A DNA stretch of 64,000 bases from Roseibium sp. HPY-6 (GCF_040530035.1 NZ_JBEWCD010000001.1:2415881-2479880); one strand, 5' to 3'. Numbered from the stretch's first letter, positions 51,694-61,631 are shown. Translations and numbers: made by a program. Notes: generated by a model not told the origin, from the letters alone.

Positions 51694-52704
51694 ATGAAGA
51701 AAAGACCAACAATTCTGGACGTTGCCGACAAGGCCGGCGTGTCGAAATCAACGGTTTCGCTCGTGCTGCAGAATTCCCCGTTGGTCAAGCAATCGAAACG
51801 CGATGAGGTCAAAAAGGCAATCAAGGACCTCGGTTATGTCTACAACCGGTCCGCCGCCGGATTGCGGGGCGCTGAGTCCGGACTGATCGGTCTGATTATC
51901 AACGACCTGCGCAACCCGTTCTTCACGGAGTTTGCCGCGAGCGCGCAGATGGAATTCGCGCGCAAGGGATATGCGACGGTCATTGCGAACACCGACGAGG
52001 ATCCCGAAATACAGGCACAGGTGATCGATTCCATGATCGAACACGGTGTTTCGGCGTTCGTCATCTCTCCGGCCTACGGTGGTGACGCCAACGCGTTCGA
52101 TCCCATTCAGCGCGCCGGTATTCCAACGCTGCAGGTCCTTCGGCAAATCGACGATCGCACGAATGTCTTCCCGTTCGCGACACACAACTACGCTGTCGGC
52201 GGCCAGTTGGCGACAAATCATCTATGCGATCTGGGATGCCGGAAAATTGCTTTTGCGGGTGGCCTCAAGAACCGCCCGATAACGAACGAGAGAATGTCGG
52301 GCTATAGCGCCGTCATGCGCGAACGAGGACTTAAGGCTCAGACGTTTCACGGCAGGCCGTCCCGGTCTTTTGGCCGGGACATCGCTCTTCAGATCGCGTC
52401 CGAACATCCTGACCTGGAAGCGGCGATCTGTTTCTCGGATCTTGTTGCACTCGGCATGATCTCCGGGTTTGCGGAGGCAGGTGTGAAGGTCGGCGAAGAT
52501 TTTCGGATCGTCGGTTTCGATGACATAGAGGAAAGTTCGCTTGTCTTTCCCCGTCTCAGCTCCGTCAGATGCAACACCGAGCACTTCGGGCGAAGTTCCG
52601 CGCAAACAATGCTCTCCTGGATCGTGGATGGCGAACGCCCTCCCGATCTCAGGCACTACGATGTGAAGCTCATCGAGCGCCAATCCAGCGTCGGCATCCG
52701 ATGA
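51694..52704 (+). CDS. LacI-family transcriptional regulator (end of operon B)
   Basis: 336 residues. The helix-turn-helix starts at once (PTILDVADKAGVSKSTVSLVLQNSP, residues 5-30), then the hinge NRSAAGLRGAESGLIGLIIND and a sugar-binding domain ending in the operator-proximal VIERQSSVGIR. Recognition-helix residues (KST) differ from those of the other LacI protein at 40807 (VTT), so the two probably bind different sites; this one is the better candidate for the TTGGAACGTTCCAA pair of operon A. It overlaps the HAD gene by ATGA. Confidence 0.9.
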   Translation: MKKRPTILDVADKAGVSKSTVSLVLQNSPLVKQSKRDEVKKAIKDLGYVYNRSAAGLRGAESGLIGLIINDLRNPFFTEFAASAQMEFARKGYATVIANTDEDPEIQAQVIDSMIEHGVSAFVISPAYGGDANAFDPIQRAGIPTLQVLRQIDDRTNVFPFATHNYAVGGQLATNHLCDLGCRKIAFAGGLKNRPITNERMSGYSAVMRERGLKAQTFHGRPSRSFGRDIALQIASEHPDLEAAICFSDLVALGMISGFAEAGVKVGEDFRIVGFDDIEESSLVFPRLSSVRCNTEHFGRSSAQTMLSWIVDGERPPDLRHYDVKLIERQSSVGIR

Positions 52705-53351
52705 CCGGGAAAACACGCAGAACGTTGAAAACAATACAGATAAACAGAGCTGCCACGCATCCGCCGAAGCAGTCTATTGACCATCTCCTGTGCAAGGCGC
52801 ATGCGCTGATTTTCGATTGTGACGGCACAATGTTGAAAACACCCGACCTCTACACCGCCGGCTGGCAACACGCCTTCAGTCAGGCAGGACTGGAAATGGA
52901 CGCGGGCTGGTATCACGAACGTGCAGGCATGTCGGAACACGTTCTGATGGACGCTTTCGAAGCGGAGAAGAAAATCGCGTTCGACCGCGATCGGACCGTT
53001 CGGGATCTGCGCCAGTATATCTTGCAGAACATTCAATCCGTTCAGGAAATCCCGAGAGTCGCTTCGATCGCTCGCGCGAAACACGGACATGTGCCGATGG
53101 CGGTCGCGTCGGGTGGATCGAGGCAAATCGTCGAGGCTTCTCTGCAAGCTTCAGGTCTGATGCCCCTGTTCGACACAATCGTGACGATTGATGATGTCGA
53201 ACATGCAAAGCCGGCACCGGATCTGTTTCTGGAAGCAGCCAACCGGCTGAAAACGCCGCCAAAGACCTGTCTCGTTTTTGAAGACAGTGCCCAGGGACTT
53301 CAGGCAGCGGCAAATGCAGGAATGGCGGCGATCGACGTTGCGCTCATATGA
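52701..53351 (+). CDS. HAD-superfamily phosphatase (beta-phosphoglucomutase-like)
   Basis: 216 residues. Motif I is DCDGTM (Asp nucleophile in LIFDCDGT), motif II is VASGGSRQ, and motif III/IV is KPAPDLFLEAANRL...VFEDSAQGLQAA. The cap between motifs I and II is of the beta-phosphoglucomutase/sugar-phosphatase type (about 45-125). It probably removes phosphate from a sugar-phosphate intermediate or toxic by-product. ATG 52701 overlaps the LacI stop; the first ~30 residues are an extra basic tail. Confidence 0.88.
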   Translation: MTGKTRRTLKTIQINRAATHPPKQSIDHLLCKAHALIFDCDGTMLKTPDLYTAGWQHAFSQAGLEMDAGWYHERAGMSEHVLMDAFEAEKKIAFDRDRTVRDLRQYILQNIQSVQEIPRVASIARAKHGHVPMAVASGGSRQIVEASLQASGLMPLFDTIVTIDDVEHAKPAPDLFLEAANRLKTPPKTCLVFEDSAQGLQAAANAGMAAIDVALI

Positions 53352-53458
53352 AACACGGCACACACGATCGACGGGGCATCCGTGCGCTGGCGCACATGAG
53401 ATGCGCACCGCGCGACGGCAATCAGGTCAATTGATACGGTGACCAGGACCGCGGCGCT

Positions 53459-53983
53459 TCAGCCGACGATCATCTGCTTCATTTTCAAGGCTTCGTATTC
53501 AAGCTCGGTCAGGCGATAATTGACGACGTCACCGATTGTGATCATGCCGCACAACTTGCCGTCTTCCAGGACCGGCAGGTGGCGGAACCGTCCTTCGGAC
53601 ATCATTTTCAGAACGGTGACCAGCGGATCGGACGGTGCGCAGGTTTTCACCTCGCGCGTCATCAGGCCTTCCACTTGCTGTGGAAGCGTCTGGCCTGGTG
53701 TTTCGGCAAGTTTGCGCACGATATCGCGTTCAGAAAGGATACCGATCATCCCGCCGCTTTCGTCCGTCACCAGCAAAGCGCCGATACGTTTGTCGCGCAG
53801 CACCTCGACCGCTGTCTTGACAGTATCGCTCGGTAATACGGAAAAGACGTTCGAACCCTTTTTCTCCAGAATCTTGGAAACAGTGCTCGTCGTCGATCCG
53901 AGATTTGTGTCCACGGACTGACTGACCGTCCTTTTATCCTCAGTATCGCCGCGCATGGGAGCCTGATAGGAACTGGGGGCCAT
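53459..53983 (-). CDS. CBS-domain pair protein
   Basis: 174 residues. Two CBS motifs (about 45-105 and 110-165): VFSVLPSDTVKTAVEVLRDKRIGALLVTDESGGMIGILSERDIVR in outline and VKTCAPSDPLVTVLKMMSEGRFRHLPVLEDGKLCGMITIGDVV. Such pairs bind adenosine nucleotides and regulate partners or act as stand-alone sensors. The N-terminal 40 residues are polar and not conserved, and the start could be either Met1 or Met10. No partner is evident; it separates operon B from the Nqr region. Confidence 0.9.
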   Translation of the reverse strand: MAPSSYQAPMRGDTEDKRTVSQSVDTNLGSTTSTVSKILEKKGSNVFSVLPSDTVKTAVEVLRDKRIGALLVTDESGGMIGILSERDIVRKLAETPGQTLPQQVEGLMTREVKTCAPSDPLVTVLKMMSEGRFRHLPVLEDGKLCGMITIGDVVNYRLTELEYEALKMKQMIVG

Positions 53984-54158
53984 GGGGACTTCCTTCTCAC
54001 CGTTGAGTTCAGCGTTCGCAGCTGAAGCTTACGACAGGATATCGGAATATGATACGCCCAAAAGTCGGTGGAATTACGGTGAGTTGACCTGCTGCAGGAT
54101 GAGCACGCCGTGCCTGTCATCGGAACTTGGTACTTCAGACAGCTGTTAGGACAACATG

Positions 54159-54404
54159 TCAGACCGCTTCGGCCGGCTCTTCCATTTTATCAAGCATCTT
54201 GCGCGCTCGCGGACACTGCAGCTTGTCGCGCAGCGGACTGTCTGGATCGACGTCTTTCTGGCACACAACGCATTTGTCGGCGCCGGAGATCGCGTTGAGT
54301 CCCCCGCAGCTTCCCTTGATGGTCTTCCCCATGAAAATGACACCGAGCGACATGCCCGCCACGACAAGCACAAGCAAAACAAACGCAATCAGGAAAGTAG
54401 CCAT
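54159..54404 (-). CDS. nqrM: (Na+)-NQR maturation protein NqrM
   Basis: 81 residues. One N-terminal membrane helix (TFLIAFVLLVLVVAGMSLGVIFM) is followed by a Cys-rich segment with four cysteines: GSCGGL, KCVVCQ and QCPRA. This is the DUF539/NqrM family, shown in Vibrio to be needed to assemble Na+-NQR, probably by supplying the iron centre between NqrD and NqrE. It lies 31 bases after apbE on the same strand and opposite nqrABCDEF, a different order from the usual nqrF-apbE-nqrM. Confidence 0.92.
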   Translation of the reverse strand: MATFLIAFVLLVLVVAGMSLGVIFMGKTIKGSCGGLNAISGADKCVVCQKDVDPDSPLRDKLQCPRARKMLDKMEEPAEAV

Positions 54405-54435
54405 GTCAGTCTTCCAGGCAATGCCTGTTGATGTT

Positions 54436-55467
54436 TCAGTCGGCCTTCAGCAAAGTCTCGAACGCGCTGCTGGCCTTGGTAACATATGTGTTCTTGTCGC
54501 CATTTTCATCTCGGGAAATGAAATAAACGGCAATGTTGTTGGCTTCGGCGATCTCAAGTCCTCTTTCAGCCCCCAAGACGAGCATCGCGGTCGCCCAGGC
54601 GTCCGCCATCATGGCGTCTTCAGCCACAACACTCACCGATGTCGTCCAGTGCGTAATAGGCTTTCCTGTGACCGGATCGATAATGTGGGAATACCGCACG
54701 CCGTCGTGTTCCACGAAGTTGCGATAGTCGCCGGATGTCGCGAGACCCTTGTTTTCCAACGGCACGATCAGCTCGACCGCTTTTTCGCCAGGCTCCGGCT
54801 TTTCAATACCGATACGCCAGGCCTGGTCTTCCGCATTGCGCCCGGCCGTCACGAGGTCGCCGCCAATTTCAACCATGTAATTCTCGATACCGAGCGTTTT
54901 GAGTTTGCCTGCAACCGCATCTATCCCGAACCCCTTGGCGATGGCCGACAGATTGATGCCGACCTCGGGAGCGGATTTTGTAAGCGTGGAATCTGCCGCT
55001 TTGAGCAACAGCTTGTCTGCCTGACCGACAAAATTGAGTGCAGCTTCGATATCCGCATCCGAAGGCACCGGGTCTGCCGGTTCGCGCGGGCCGAAGCCCC
55101 AAAGCTCAATCAGAGGTCCGAGCGTAACGTCGAATTTGCCGTCGCTGAGCGTGTGCACTTCATTTGCAGCCGACATCACCGTCACGAAATCGCCCGATAC
55201 GGAGACCGGACCGGTTTCAGAGGAGACATTGAACCGGGACACTTCCGATGCCTTGTCCCAGTTGGACATTTTGGCATTCACATCCGCAAGAACCGCTTCG
55301 ACATCCCCGGCAAGTGCGCTCTCCTCAACACCTTCCGGCGGGCCGACCACCGAAATGTTGTAGGTCGTGCCCATCGTTTCGCCTGAAAGGGTAATGACTT
55401 TCGCCGGCTCATCGCCGAAACAGGCCGAAACCGTAAGAGCTGCGAGGAGGGCGAGTGTCTTTTTCAT
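54436..55467 (-). CDS. apbE: FAD:protein FMN transferase, lipoprotein
   Basis: 343 residues. A lipoprotein signal (LALLAALTVSAC, lipidated Cys at about 16) is followed by the ApbE fold: MGTTYNISVV, SMNWDKASEVSRFN-like NWDKASEVSRFN, LSAIAKGFGIDAVAGKL, NYMVEIGGDLVTAGR and ADAWATAMLVLG with the Mg-binding Asp. It attaches FMN covalently to a Thr in NqrB and NqrC, which both carry the acceptor motif here. It is divergent from nqrA with a 285-base spacer and probably co-transcribed with nqrM. Confidence 0.95.
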   Translation of the reverse strand: MKKTLALLAALTVSACFGDEPAKVITLSGETMGTTYNISVVGPPEGVEESALAGDVEAVLADVNAKMSNWDKASEVSRFNVSSETGPVSVSGDFVTVMSAANEVHTLSDGKFDVTLGPLIELWGFGPREPADPVPSDADIEAALNFVGQADKLLLKAADSTLTKSAPEVGINLSAIAKGFGIDAVAGKLKTLGIENYMVEIGGDLVTAGRNAEDQAWRIGIEKPEPGEKAVELIVPLENKGLATSGDYRNFVEHDGVRYSHIIDPVTGKPITHWTTSVSVVAEDAMMADAWATAMLVLGAERGLEIAEANNIAVYFISRDENGDKNTYVTKASSAFETLLKAD

Positions 55468-55752
55468 GGCATCGAACGTCGGATTGCGTGTGGTCTATTG
55501 GGCAAATCCCAAAGGATGCGTTAACCTTGCCTGGTGCATGGTGCGCACTTGGACGAACGCGTGGGCTCAGTTAGGGGGCTGATACTGTTTTTTAAGTAAG
55601 AACGCCAGTTGTTTTTCTGCCGGCATTCAAATAAATGCTGTCGCGTTGACCAATCGGTGGCGGCTTGAAAAGCGTGGGCGGCAAGTCGGATTCACCATCA
55701 CCGATAGCGAACTGAAAACTGCGGTACGCTCCACATCCGCAGCGGGTTGAAG
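55468..55752. other. Divergent apbE-nqrA spacer
   Basis: 285 bases that must hold the promoters for apbE-nqrM (leftward) and nqrABCDEF (rightward). A T-run and A/T-rich part at 55585-55640 is the likely nqr promoter region. No clear operator palindrome was seen. Confidence 0.5.
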
Positions 55753-57096
55753 ATGGACACAATTAGCATCAAAAAAGGTCTGGACCTGCCACTCCAGGGC
55801 GCGCCAGAGCAAAAGATCCACCCGGGGCAAACCGTTCGTTCGGTCGGGCTGGTCGGTTTGGATTACATCGACCTCAAGCCGAAAGTCCTGGTTCAGGATC
55901 AGGATGACGTAAAGCGGGGAACACCCCTTTTCTTCCACAAGGACAATCCCGATGCGGTGATTGTGTCCCCTGTCACCGGCCGCGTAAGAGCAATCAATCG
56001 CGGTGCCCGGCGCGTTCTGCAAAGTGTCGTCATCGAAGCCGATGACCTTGATGACAAGGGCATTGAATTCGGCGGCATTCCCGACGACGCCGACGCGGAT
56101 ACGGTTCGCAAATCCATCTGCGCAGCGGGTCTTTGGACGTCCTTCAAGACCCGCCCCTACTCCAAGGTGCCGCAAACGGATTCCAAACCGCTCGCGATAT
56201 ACGTCACAGCGCTGGAAAGCGAGCCGCTTGCTGCAGACGCCAATATGATCATCGAGGAGCGTCCGGAAGATTTTGAAAAAGGCCTCCTTGCCGTTTCCAA
56301 GCTCTCGGATGGCCCGACTTACCTGTGCCAATCACCCGGGCTTGCCTTTGATGGCGCCGGAAAGGCCGGGGTCACTTCAGTAGGCTTCACTGGACCGCAT
56401 CCGTCGGGTTTGGCCGGGACCCATATGCATTTTCTGACACCACCGCGCGCCGAACAGCCGGTCTGGACGATTTCATACCAGGACGTTCTTGCCATCGGCG
56501 CGCTTGCACGAACCGGATATCTGGACCCGGCGCTTGTCGTATCCCTCTGTGGTCCGATTGCCAAAAACCCACGTCTTGTGCGCACAATCCGCGGTGCTTC
56601 GATCGAAGACCTTACGGAAGGCGAATTCGCTGCGGATGTTATACCCCGCATTCTGTCCGGCTCCGTTCTGAGCGGGCGCGAAGCGGAAGGTCCCTTGAGT
56701 TTCGTTGGACGCTATCATCGCCAGATTTCGATGATTGAAGAAGACAAGAAGCAGATCCCGCTCGGCTGGATCCGGCCGATGCCCGGGAAATATGCCGTTC
56801 AACCTGTGCTTGGCTCAGCCTTTGCCAAAAAGCTTTACGCGCTGACAAGCAACCTGAACGGCGGGCGTCGTGCGATGGTTCCAACCGGAACATTTGAAGA
56901 GCTGATGCCGCAGGATTTCCTGCCGACCCAGCTTCTGCGGGCACTTCTGATCAAGGACACGGATGCGGCACAGGCGCTCGGCGCGCTTGAACTCGATGAG
57001 GAAGATCTCGGTCTCGTCGGATTTGCGTGTCCTGCGAAGTACGAATACGGCATCGCCTTGCGCGAATGCCTGGAAAAAATCGAGAAGGAGGGCTGA
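55753..57096 (+). CDS. nqrA: Na+-translocating NADH:quinone oxidoreductase subunit A
   Basis: 447 residues, the usual length of this cytoplasmic-side subunit. Recognisable from ISIKKGLDLPLQGAPEQ, VKRGTPLFFHKDNPDAVIVSPVTGRV and GFTGPHPSGLAGTHMHFL. NqrA contributes to ubiquinone binding but has no covalent cofactor. ATG 55753 is chosen over an in-frame TTG six bases earlier. nqrB begins 4 bases after its stop, with the SD AAGGAGGG inside the end of nqrA. Confidence 0.95.
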   Translation: MDTISIKKGLDLPLQGAPEQKIHPGQTVRSVGLVGLDYIDLKPKVLVQDQDDVKRGTPLFFHKDNPDAVIVSPVTGRVRAINRGARRVLQSVVIEADDLDDKGIEFGGIPDDADADTVRKSICAAGLWTSFKTRPYSKVPQTDSKPLAIYVTALESEPLAADANMIIEERPEDFEKGLLAVSKLSDGPTYLCQSPGLAFDGAGKAGVTSVGFTGPHPSGLAGTHMHFLTPPRAEQPVWTISYQDVLAIGALARTGYLDPALVVSLCGPIAKNPRLVRTIRGASIEDLTEGEFAADVIPRILSGSVLSGREAEGPLSFVGRYHRQISMIEEDKKQIPLGWIRPMPGKYAVQPVLGSAFAKKLYALTSNLNGGRRAMVPTGTFEELMPQDFLPTQLLRALLIKDTDAAQALGALELDEEDLGLVGFACPAKYEYGIALRECLEKIEKEG

Positions 57097-57100
57097 TACA

Positions 57101-58309
57101 TTGGGTCTGCGCCAGTTCTTTGACCGTATCGAACCCCTTTTTGAAAAAGGCGGAAAATACGAAAAGCTGTTCCCCATTTACGAAATGGTGGAGTCCTTTG
57201 TCTACACGCCGAAAACCGTAACGAAAAACGCGCCTCACGTGCGCAGTTACGTCGATATGAAGAGGATCATGACGTATGTGGTCATATCCACGATCCCCTG
57301 CATATTGTTCGCGTTCTACAACACCGGATGGCAGGCCAACTCCGCGCTCGCCTCACTCGGGCCGGAGGCCCAGACCGGGTGGCGCATCTGGATCCTGCAG
57401 GCATTCGGCATCGGCCTTGATCCGACAAACGTCTTTGCCTGCCTCGCGCACGGCGCGCTCTATTTTTTCCCCATCTATATTACGACGCTGGTCGCCGGCG
57501 GTATCTGCGAGGTCGTCTTCGCGACCATCAGGGGCCATGAGGTCAACGAGGGTTTCCTGGTTACCTCGATGCTCTACACGTTGATCCTTCCAGCCTCGAC
57601 GCCGCTTTGGCAGGTTGCTCTTGGCATCGCCTTTGGCGTGGTGATCGGCAAGGAAGTCTTCGGGGGGACGGGCAAGAACTTTCTCAATCCCGCACTCACG
57701 GGTCGGGCCTTCCTCTACTTCGCCTATCCCGCACAGATGTCCGGTGACACCGTCTGGGTGCCTGTCGACGGCTTTTCCGGCGCGACCGCGCTGTCCGTCA
57801 GCGCGTCGGAAGGCTTCCAGCAACTTGCGGCGTCCGGCATGACCTGGTGGGATTCCTTCATCGGTTTCGTCCCGGGAAGCCTGGGAGAGACCTCGACACT
57901 GGCGTGCCTGATCGGCCTAGCGTTCCTGCTGATAACAAAAATTGCCAACTGGCGCCTGATTGTGGGCTGTATGGCGGGCATGATCGGATTATCTCTCCTT
58001 TTGAACCTGATCGGATCCAGTACGAACCCGATGTTCGCAATGCCCTGGTATTGGCATCTCGTTCTGGGCGGCTACGCCTTCGGTCTGGCTTTCATGGTCA
58101 CTGAACCGGTTTCGGCATCTCATACGAACATGGGCCGGTATTTCTACGGCGCACTCGTCGGCGTTATGGTAGTCCTGATCCGCGTTATCAACCCGGCGTT
58201 CCCGGAAGGCATGATGCTCGCCATCCTGTTTGCCAACGTTTTCGCACCGCTGATCGACTATTTCGTCGTTCAGGCGAATATCAAACGGAGACTGCGCCGC
58301 TATGGCTGA
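57101..58309 (+). CDS. nqrB: Na+-NQR subunit B
   Basis: 402 residues with about ten membrane helices and the long N-terminal cytoplasmic tail FDRIEPLFEKGGKYEKLFPIYEM. The flavinylation motif DGFSGAT places covalent FMN on Thr229; KEVFGGTGKNFLNPAL and TEPVSASHTNMGRYFYG are further family signatures. It holds riboflavin and the Na+ path in known structures. The start is TTG at 57101 with AAGGAGGG eight bases upstream; no ATG or GTG fits. It overlaps nqrC by eight bases. Confidence 0.95.
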   Translation: MGLRQFFDRIEPLFEKGGKYEKLFPIYEMVESFVYTPKTVTKNAPHVRSYVDMKRIMTYVVISTIPCILFAFYNTGWQANSALASLGPEAQTGWRIWILQAFGIGLDPTNVFACLAHGALYFFPIYITTLVAGGICEVVFATIRGHEVNEGFLVTSMLYTLILPASTPLWQVALGIAFGVVIGKEVFGGTGKNFLNPALTGRAFLYFAYPAQMSGDTVWVPVDGFSGATALSVSASEGFQQLAASGMTWWDSFIGFVPGSLGETSTLACLIGLAFLLITKIANWRLIVGCMAGMIGLSLLLNLIGSSTNPMFAMPWYWHLVLGGYAFGLAFMVTEPVSASHTNMGRYFYGALVGVMVVLIRVINPAFPEGMMLAILFANVFAPLIDYFVVQANIKRRLRRYG

Positions 58310-59123
58310 CAACACTCCCGACAACAACAGCGGCAAGGGCCCGCTCAGGCGGTTTTTGGACCTGCCGACGGATTCGATTCCGAAAACGCTTTTCGTCGCC
58401 ATCACGCTTTGCCTGTTCGCCTCGATGGTCGTATCCGTTGCAGCCGTGTCGCTGCGACCGATCCAGGAAGAGAACAAACTGCGCGACAAACGCATCAACA
58501 TCCTTCAGGTAGCTGGGGTCTACACTCCGGGAGAAAATGTCAGGGAAGCATTCGAAGCATTCGAGCCCCATGTGCTCGACCTCACGACAGGCAAATTCAC
58601 AGATGAATTCGATGTCGCGACCTTCGATGAGCAGGCTGCCGCCGCCGATCCTGATCTGAGCCGTGCGCTCGCCAACGATCCGGCCGGCATCGGCCGTCAG
58701 TCGAATTTCAAGACGATCTACCTCCTGCGCAAGGAGGACGGGTCGATCGACAAGGTTATTCTGCCTGTCCACGGCTACGGTCTCTGGTCGACGCTTTATG
58801 GGTTCATCGCGCTGGAAGACAATGGCAACGACATCTTCGGGCTCCAATTCTATCAGCACGCCGAGACACCGGGCCTTGGCGGGGAAGTCGACAACCCGCG
58901 CTGGAAGGCGCTGTGGGCCGGTAAAAAACTGAGGGACGACAGCGGCAACCTGCAGATCACGGTCGACAAGACAGCACCGCCCGCAGGCAATGACTTTCAT
59001 ATCGACGCACTGGCCGGGGCGACACTGACATCGCGCGGCATCGACAATCTCGTTAAATTCTGGATGGGTGAAGAAGGTTACGCGACCTTCTTGAACAACC
59101 TGCAGGCAGGAGAGATCTCATGA
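58302..59123 (+). CDS. nqrC: Na+-NQR subunit C
   Basis: 273 residues. One N-terminal helix ([24 protein letters not shown]) anchors a periplasmic FMN-binding domain. DALAGAT at about 235-241 is the ApbE acceptor motif with Thr241 as the FMN site. The segment [22 protein letters not shown] is diagnostic. It overlaps nqrB and nqrD by a few bases at each end, as in other nqr operons. Confidence 0.95.
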   Translation: MADNTPDNNSGKGPLRRFLDLPTDSIPKTLFVAITLCLFASMVVSVAAVSLRPIQEENKLRDKRINILQVAGVYTPGENVREAFEAFEPHVLDLTTGKFTDEFDVATFDEQAAAADPDLSRALANDPAGIGRQSNFKTIYLLRKEDGSIDKVILPVHGYGLWSTLYGFIALEDNGNDIFGLQFYQHAETPGLGGEVDNPRWKALWAGKKLRDDSGNLQITVDKTAPPAGNDFHIDALAGATLTSRGIDNLVKFWMGEEGYATFLNNLQAGEIS

Positions 59124-59773
59124 CACAGAAACGCAGGGAACTGCTTGTCGACCCGCTTGTCGACAACAACCCGATCACGCTGCAGGTTCTCGGGATCTGT
59201 TCAGCGCTGGCCGTGACATCTTCCTTGCAGGTGTCCTTCGTGATGGCGCTTGCGGTGATTGCCGTAACCGGCTTCTCCTCCATGTTCATTTCCATGCTGC
59301 GCAACCACATTCCTGGCTCGATCCGGATCATTGTGCAGATGGTGATCATCGCGTCGCTGGTGATCCTGGTCGACCAGATCCTCAAGGCCTTTGCCTACGA
59401 GATCTCCAAAACACTTTCTGTTTTCGTCGGCCTCATCATCACCAACTGCATCGTGATGGGGCGTGCGGAGGCGTTCGCCATGAAGAACCCGCCAGTCGCA
59501 TCGTTTCTCGACGGCGTCGGCAACGGGCTCGGCTATGGCCTGATCCTGATGCTGGTCGGCTTCATTCGCGAACTCTTCGGCGCAGGCTCACTGTTTGGCA
59601 TCACCATTCTGGAAACCGTCAACAATGGCGGCTGGTACGTGCCGAACGGCATGCTGCTGCTGCCCCCATCGGCGTTCTTCATCATCGGTCTTCTGATCTG
59701 GGCCTTCCGCACCTGGAAGCCGAAACAGGTCGAGGAACGCGAATTCAAGATCCAGACCGTTGAGGCCCATTGA
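59120..59773 (+). CDS. nqrD: Na+-NQR subunit D
   Basis: 217 residues with six membrane helices in the inverted-repeat NqrD/NqrE (RnfE/RnfA) fold. [28 protein letters not shown] opens it, and [24 protein letters not shown] is the family core with the Cys that ligates the iron centre shared with NqrE. It overlaps nqrC by ATGA and nqrE by TGATG-type one-base overlap. Confidence 0.95.
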   Translation: MTQKRRELLVDPLVDNNPITLQVLGICSALAVTSSLQVSFVMALAVIAVTGFSSMFISMLRNHIPGSIRIIVQMVIIASLVILVDQILKAFAYEISKTLSVFVGLIITNCIVMGRAEAFAMKNPPVASFLDGVGNGLGYGLILMLVGFIRELFGAGSLFGITILETVNNGGWYVPNGMLLLPPSAFFIIGLLIWAFRTWKPKQVEEREFKIQTVEAH

Positions 59774-60381
59774 TGGAAGGTTTGATCTCACTCGCCGTCA
59801 AAGCGATTTTCGTTGAGAACCTCGCGCTGTCCTTCTTTCTCGGAATGTGCACCTTCATTGCCGTTTCGAAGAAAATCTCAACGGCAATCGGTCTCGGCAT
59901 TTCGGTCATGGTCGTACAGACGATCACCGTACCGACAAACAATCTGTTGCTGACCTATCTTCTGAAACCCGGCGCGCTCGCCTGGGCCGGGTTTTCCGAT
60001 GTCGATCTGACATTCCTTGGCCTGATCACCTATATCGGTGTCATCGCGGCGATGGTACAGATCCTGGAAATGATTCTCGATAAGTTCTTCCCGCCGCTTT
60101 ACAACGCACTCGGCATCTTTCTGCCTCTGATTACCGTGAACTGCGCCATCCTCGGCGGATCCCTGTTCATGGTCGAGCGTGACTACGACTTTGCACAGGC
60201 AACAACCTACGGCCTGTCTTCCGGCTTTGGCTGGGCGCTCGCGATCACCGCTATGGCCGGCGTCCGCGAGAAGCTTAAATATTCGGATGTTCCGGACGGC
60301 CTTCAGGGTCTCGGCATCACATTCATCACCGCGGGTCTGATGGCCATGGCCTTCATGTCCTTCAGCGGCGTCAAACTCTAA
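59773..60381 (+). CDS. nqrE: Na+-NQR subunit E
   Basis: 202 residues with six membrane helices, homologous to NqrD in opposite topology. [23 protein letters not shown] carries one conserved Cys and [15 protein letters not shown] another; together with NqrD they hold the membrane iron site. ATG 59773 shares one base with the nqrD stop, with AGG-type SD upstream; the in-frame TTG at 59770 is less likely. Confidence 0.95.
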   Translation: MEGLISLAVKAIFVENLALSFFLGMCTFIAVSKKISTAIGLGISVMVVQTITVPTNNLLLTYLLKPGALAWAGFSDVDLTFLGLITYIGVIAAMVQILEMILDKFFPPLYNALGIFLPLITVNCAILGGSLFMVERDYDFAQATTYGLSSGFGWALAITAMAGVREKLKYSDVPDGLQGLGITFITAGLMAMAFMSFSGVKL

Positions 60382-60395
60382 GGGAGACGATCGGA

Positions 60396-61616
60396 ATGGA
60401 AACATTCAGCCTCGGCGTCGTCCTGTTCACGTTGATCGTGCTCGCACTGGTAACCATCATCATGGTCGCCCGCAGCCAGCTCGTATCGACCGGGAACGTC
60501 AACATCACCATCAACGGCGAAAAGACGATTTCGGTTCCTGCCGGCGGCAAGCTGCTGCAGACACTCGCCGAAGAGAAGCTTTTTGTGCCGTCCGCCTGCG
60601 GCGGCGGTGGCACCTGCGCGCAATGCAGGGTGAAAATCCACTCCGGCGGCGGCTCAATCCTGCCGACCGAAGAGAGCCACATCACCAAGCGTGAGGCGTC
60701 CTGCGGCGACCGTCTCTCCTGTCAGGTTGCCGTCAAGCAGGATATGGACATCGAGGTGCCCGAAGAGGTCTTCGGCGTCAAGAAATGGGAATGCACGGTC
60801 CGCTCCAACGAGAACGTGGCGACCTTCATCAAGGCGCTTGTTCTCGAGTTGCCCGAAGGCGAAGACGTCAACTTCAGGGCCGGCGGTTACATCCAGATCG
60901 AAGCACCGGCGCACGCCCTCTCCTACACCGATTTCGACGTTGAGGAGGAATACCGCGAGGACTGGGACAAGTTTAACCTATGGCAGTACAAGTCCACGGT
61001 CGACGTTCCGATCGAGCGCGCCTATTCCATGGCGAACTATCCGGAAGAAAAGGGCATGATCATGCTCAACGTCCGGGTCGCCTCGCCACCTCCTGGCTCA
61101 GAGGGCATTCCTCCGGGTCAGATGTCATCCTACATCTTCAACCTGAAGCCCGGTGACAAGGTGACGATTTCCGGTCCGTTTGGCGAGTTCTTCGCCCGAG
61201 ACACCGAAAAGGAAATGGTGTTCATCGGCGGCGGCGCTGGCATGGCACCCATGCGCAGCCATATCTTCGATCAGCTCAAGCGGCTCAGCTCGAAGCGCAA
61301 GATCACCTTCTGGTACGGTGCCCGGTCGAAACGCGAAATGTTCTTCGTCGAGGACTTTGACCAGCTGGCAGCGGAAAACCCGAATTTCGAATGGCATGTT
61401 GCCCTTTCCGATCCGCAACCCGGCGATGACTGGGACGGCTATACCGGCTTCATTCACAATGTGCTTTTCGAAGAATATCTGAAAGAGCACCCGGCGCCGG
61501 AAGATTGCGAGTTTTATATGTGCGGTCCCCCGATCATGAACTCCTCGGTCATCAACATGCTGCTTGAGCTGGGTGTTGACCGCGAGGACATCATGCTCGA
61601 CGACTTCGGCGGATAA
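60396..61616 (+). CDS. nqrF: Na+-NQR subunit F (NADH dehydrogenase subunit)
   Basis: 406 residues. One N-terminal helix ([20 protein letters not shown]) then a [2Fe-2S] ferredoxin domain with [12 protein letters not shown] and the later CGDRLSC supplying cysteines. The FAD-binding part has [11 protein letters not shown], and the NADH-binding part [12 protein letters not shown] and CGPPIMN. This subunit takes hydride from NADH and starts the electron path FAD, 2Fe-2S, FMN(C), FMN(B), riboflavin. It ends the operon and is followed by a strong terminator. Confidence 0.96.
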   Translation: METFSLGVVLFTLIVLALVTIIMVARSQLVSTGNVNITINGEKTISVPAGGKLLQTLAEEKLFVPSACGGGGTCAQCRVKIHSGGGSILPTEESHITKREASCGDRLSCQVAVKQDMDIEVPEEVFGVKKWECTVRSNENVATFIKALVLELPEGEDVNFRAGGYIQIEAPAHALSYTDFDVEEEYREDWDKFNLWQYKSTVDVPIERAYSMANYPEEKGMIMLNVRVASPPPGSEGIPPGQMSSYIFNLKPGDKVTISGPFGEFFARDTEKEMVFIGGGAGMAPMRSHIFDQLKRLSSKRKITFWYGARSKREMFFVEDFDQLAAENPNFEWHVALSDPQPGDDWDGYTGFIHNVLFEEYLKEHPAPEDCEFYMCGPPIMNSSVINMLLELGVDREDIMLDDFGG

Positions 61617-61631
61617 TAAGCCCCCAAAAGT

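Noticed and set aside
35862..53351. Describing the operon A/B region as an integrated island
   Set aside because: No integrase, tRNA junction or base-composition break is seen at its borders; it looks like a native part of the chromosome.
53382..53395. GTGCGC-TG-GCGCAC inverted repeat after the HAD gene as terminator
   Set aside because: The stem is short and no T-run follows in either direction.
55468..55752. Riboswitch in the nqr leader
   Set aside because: No conserved riboswitch motif could be recognised; the stretch has only A/T-rich promoter-like sequence.
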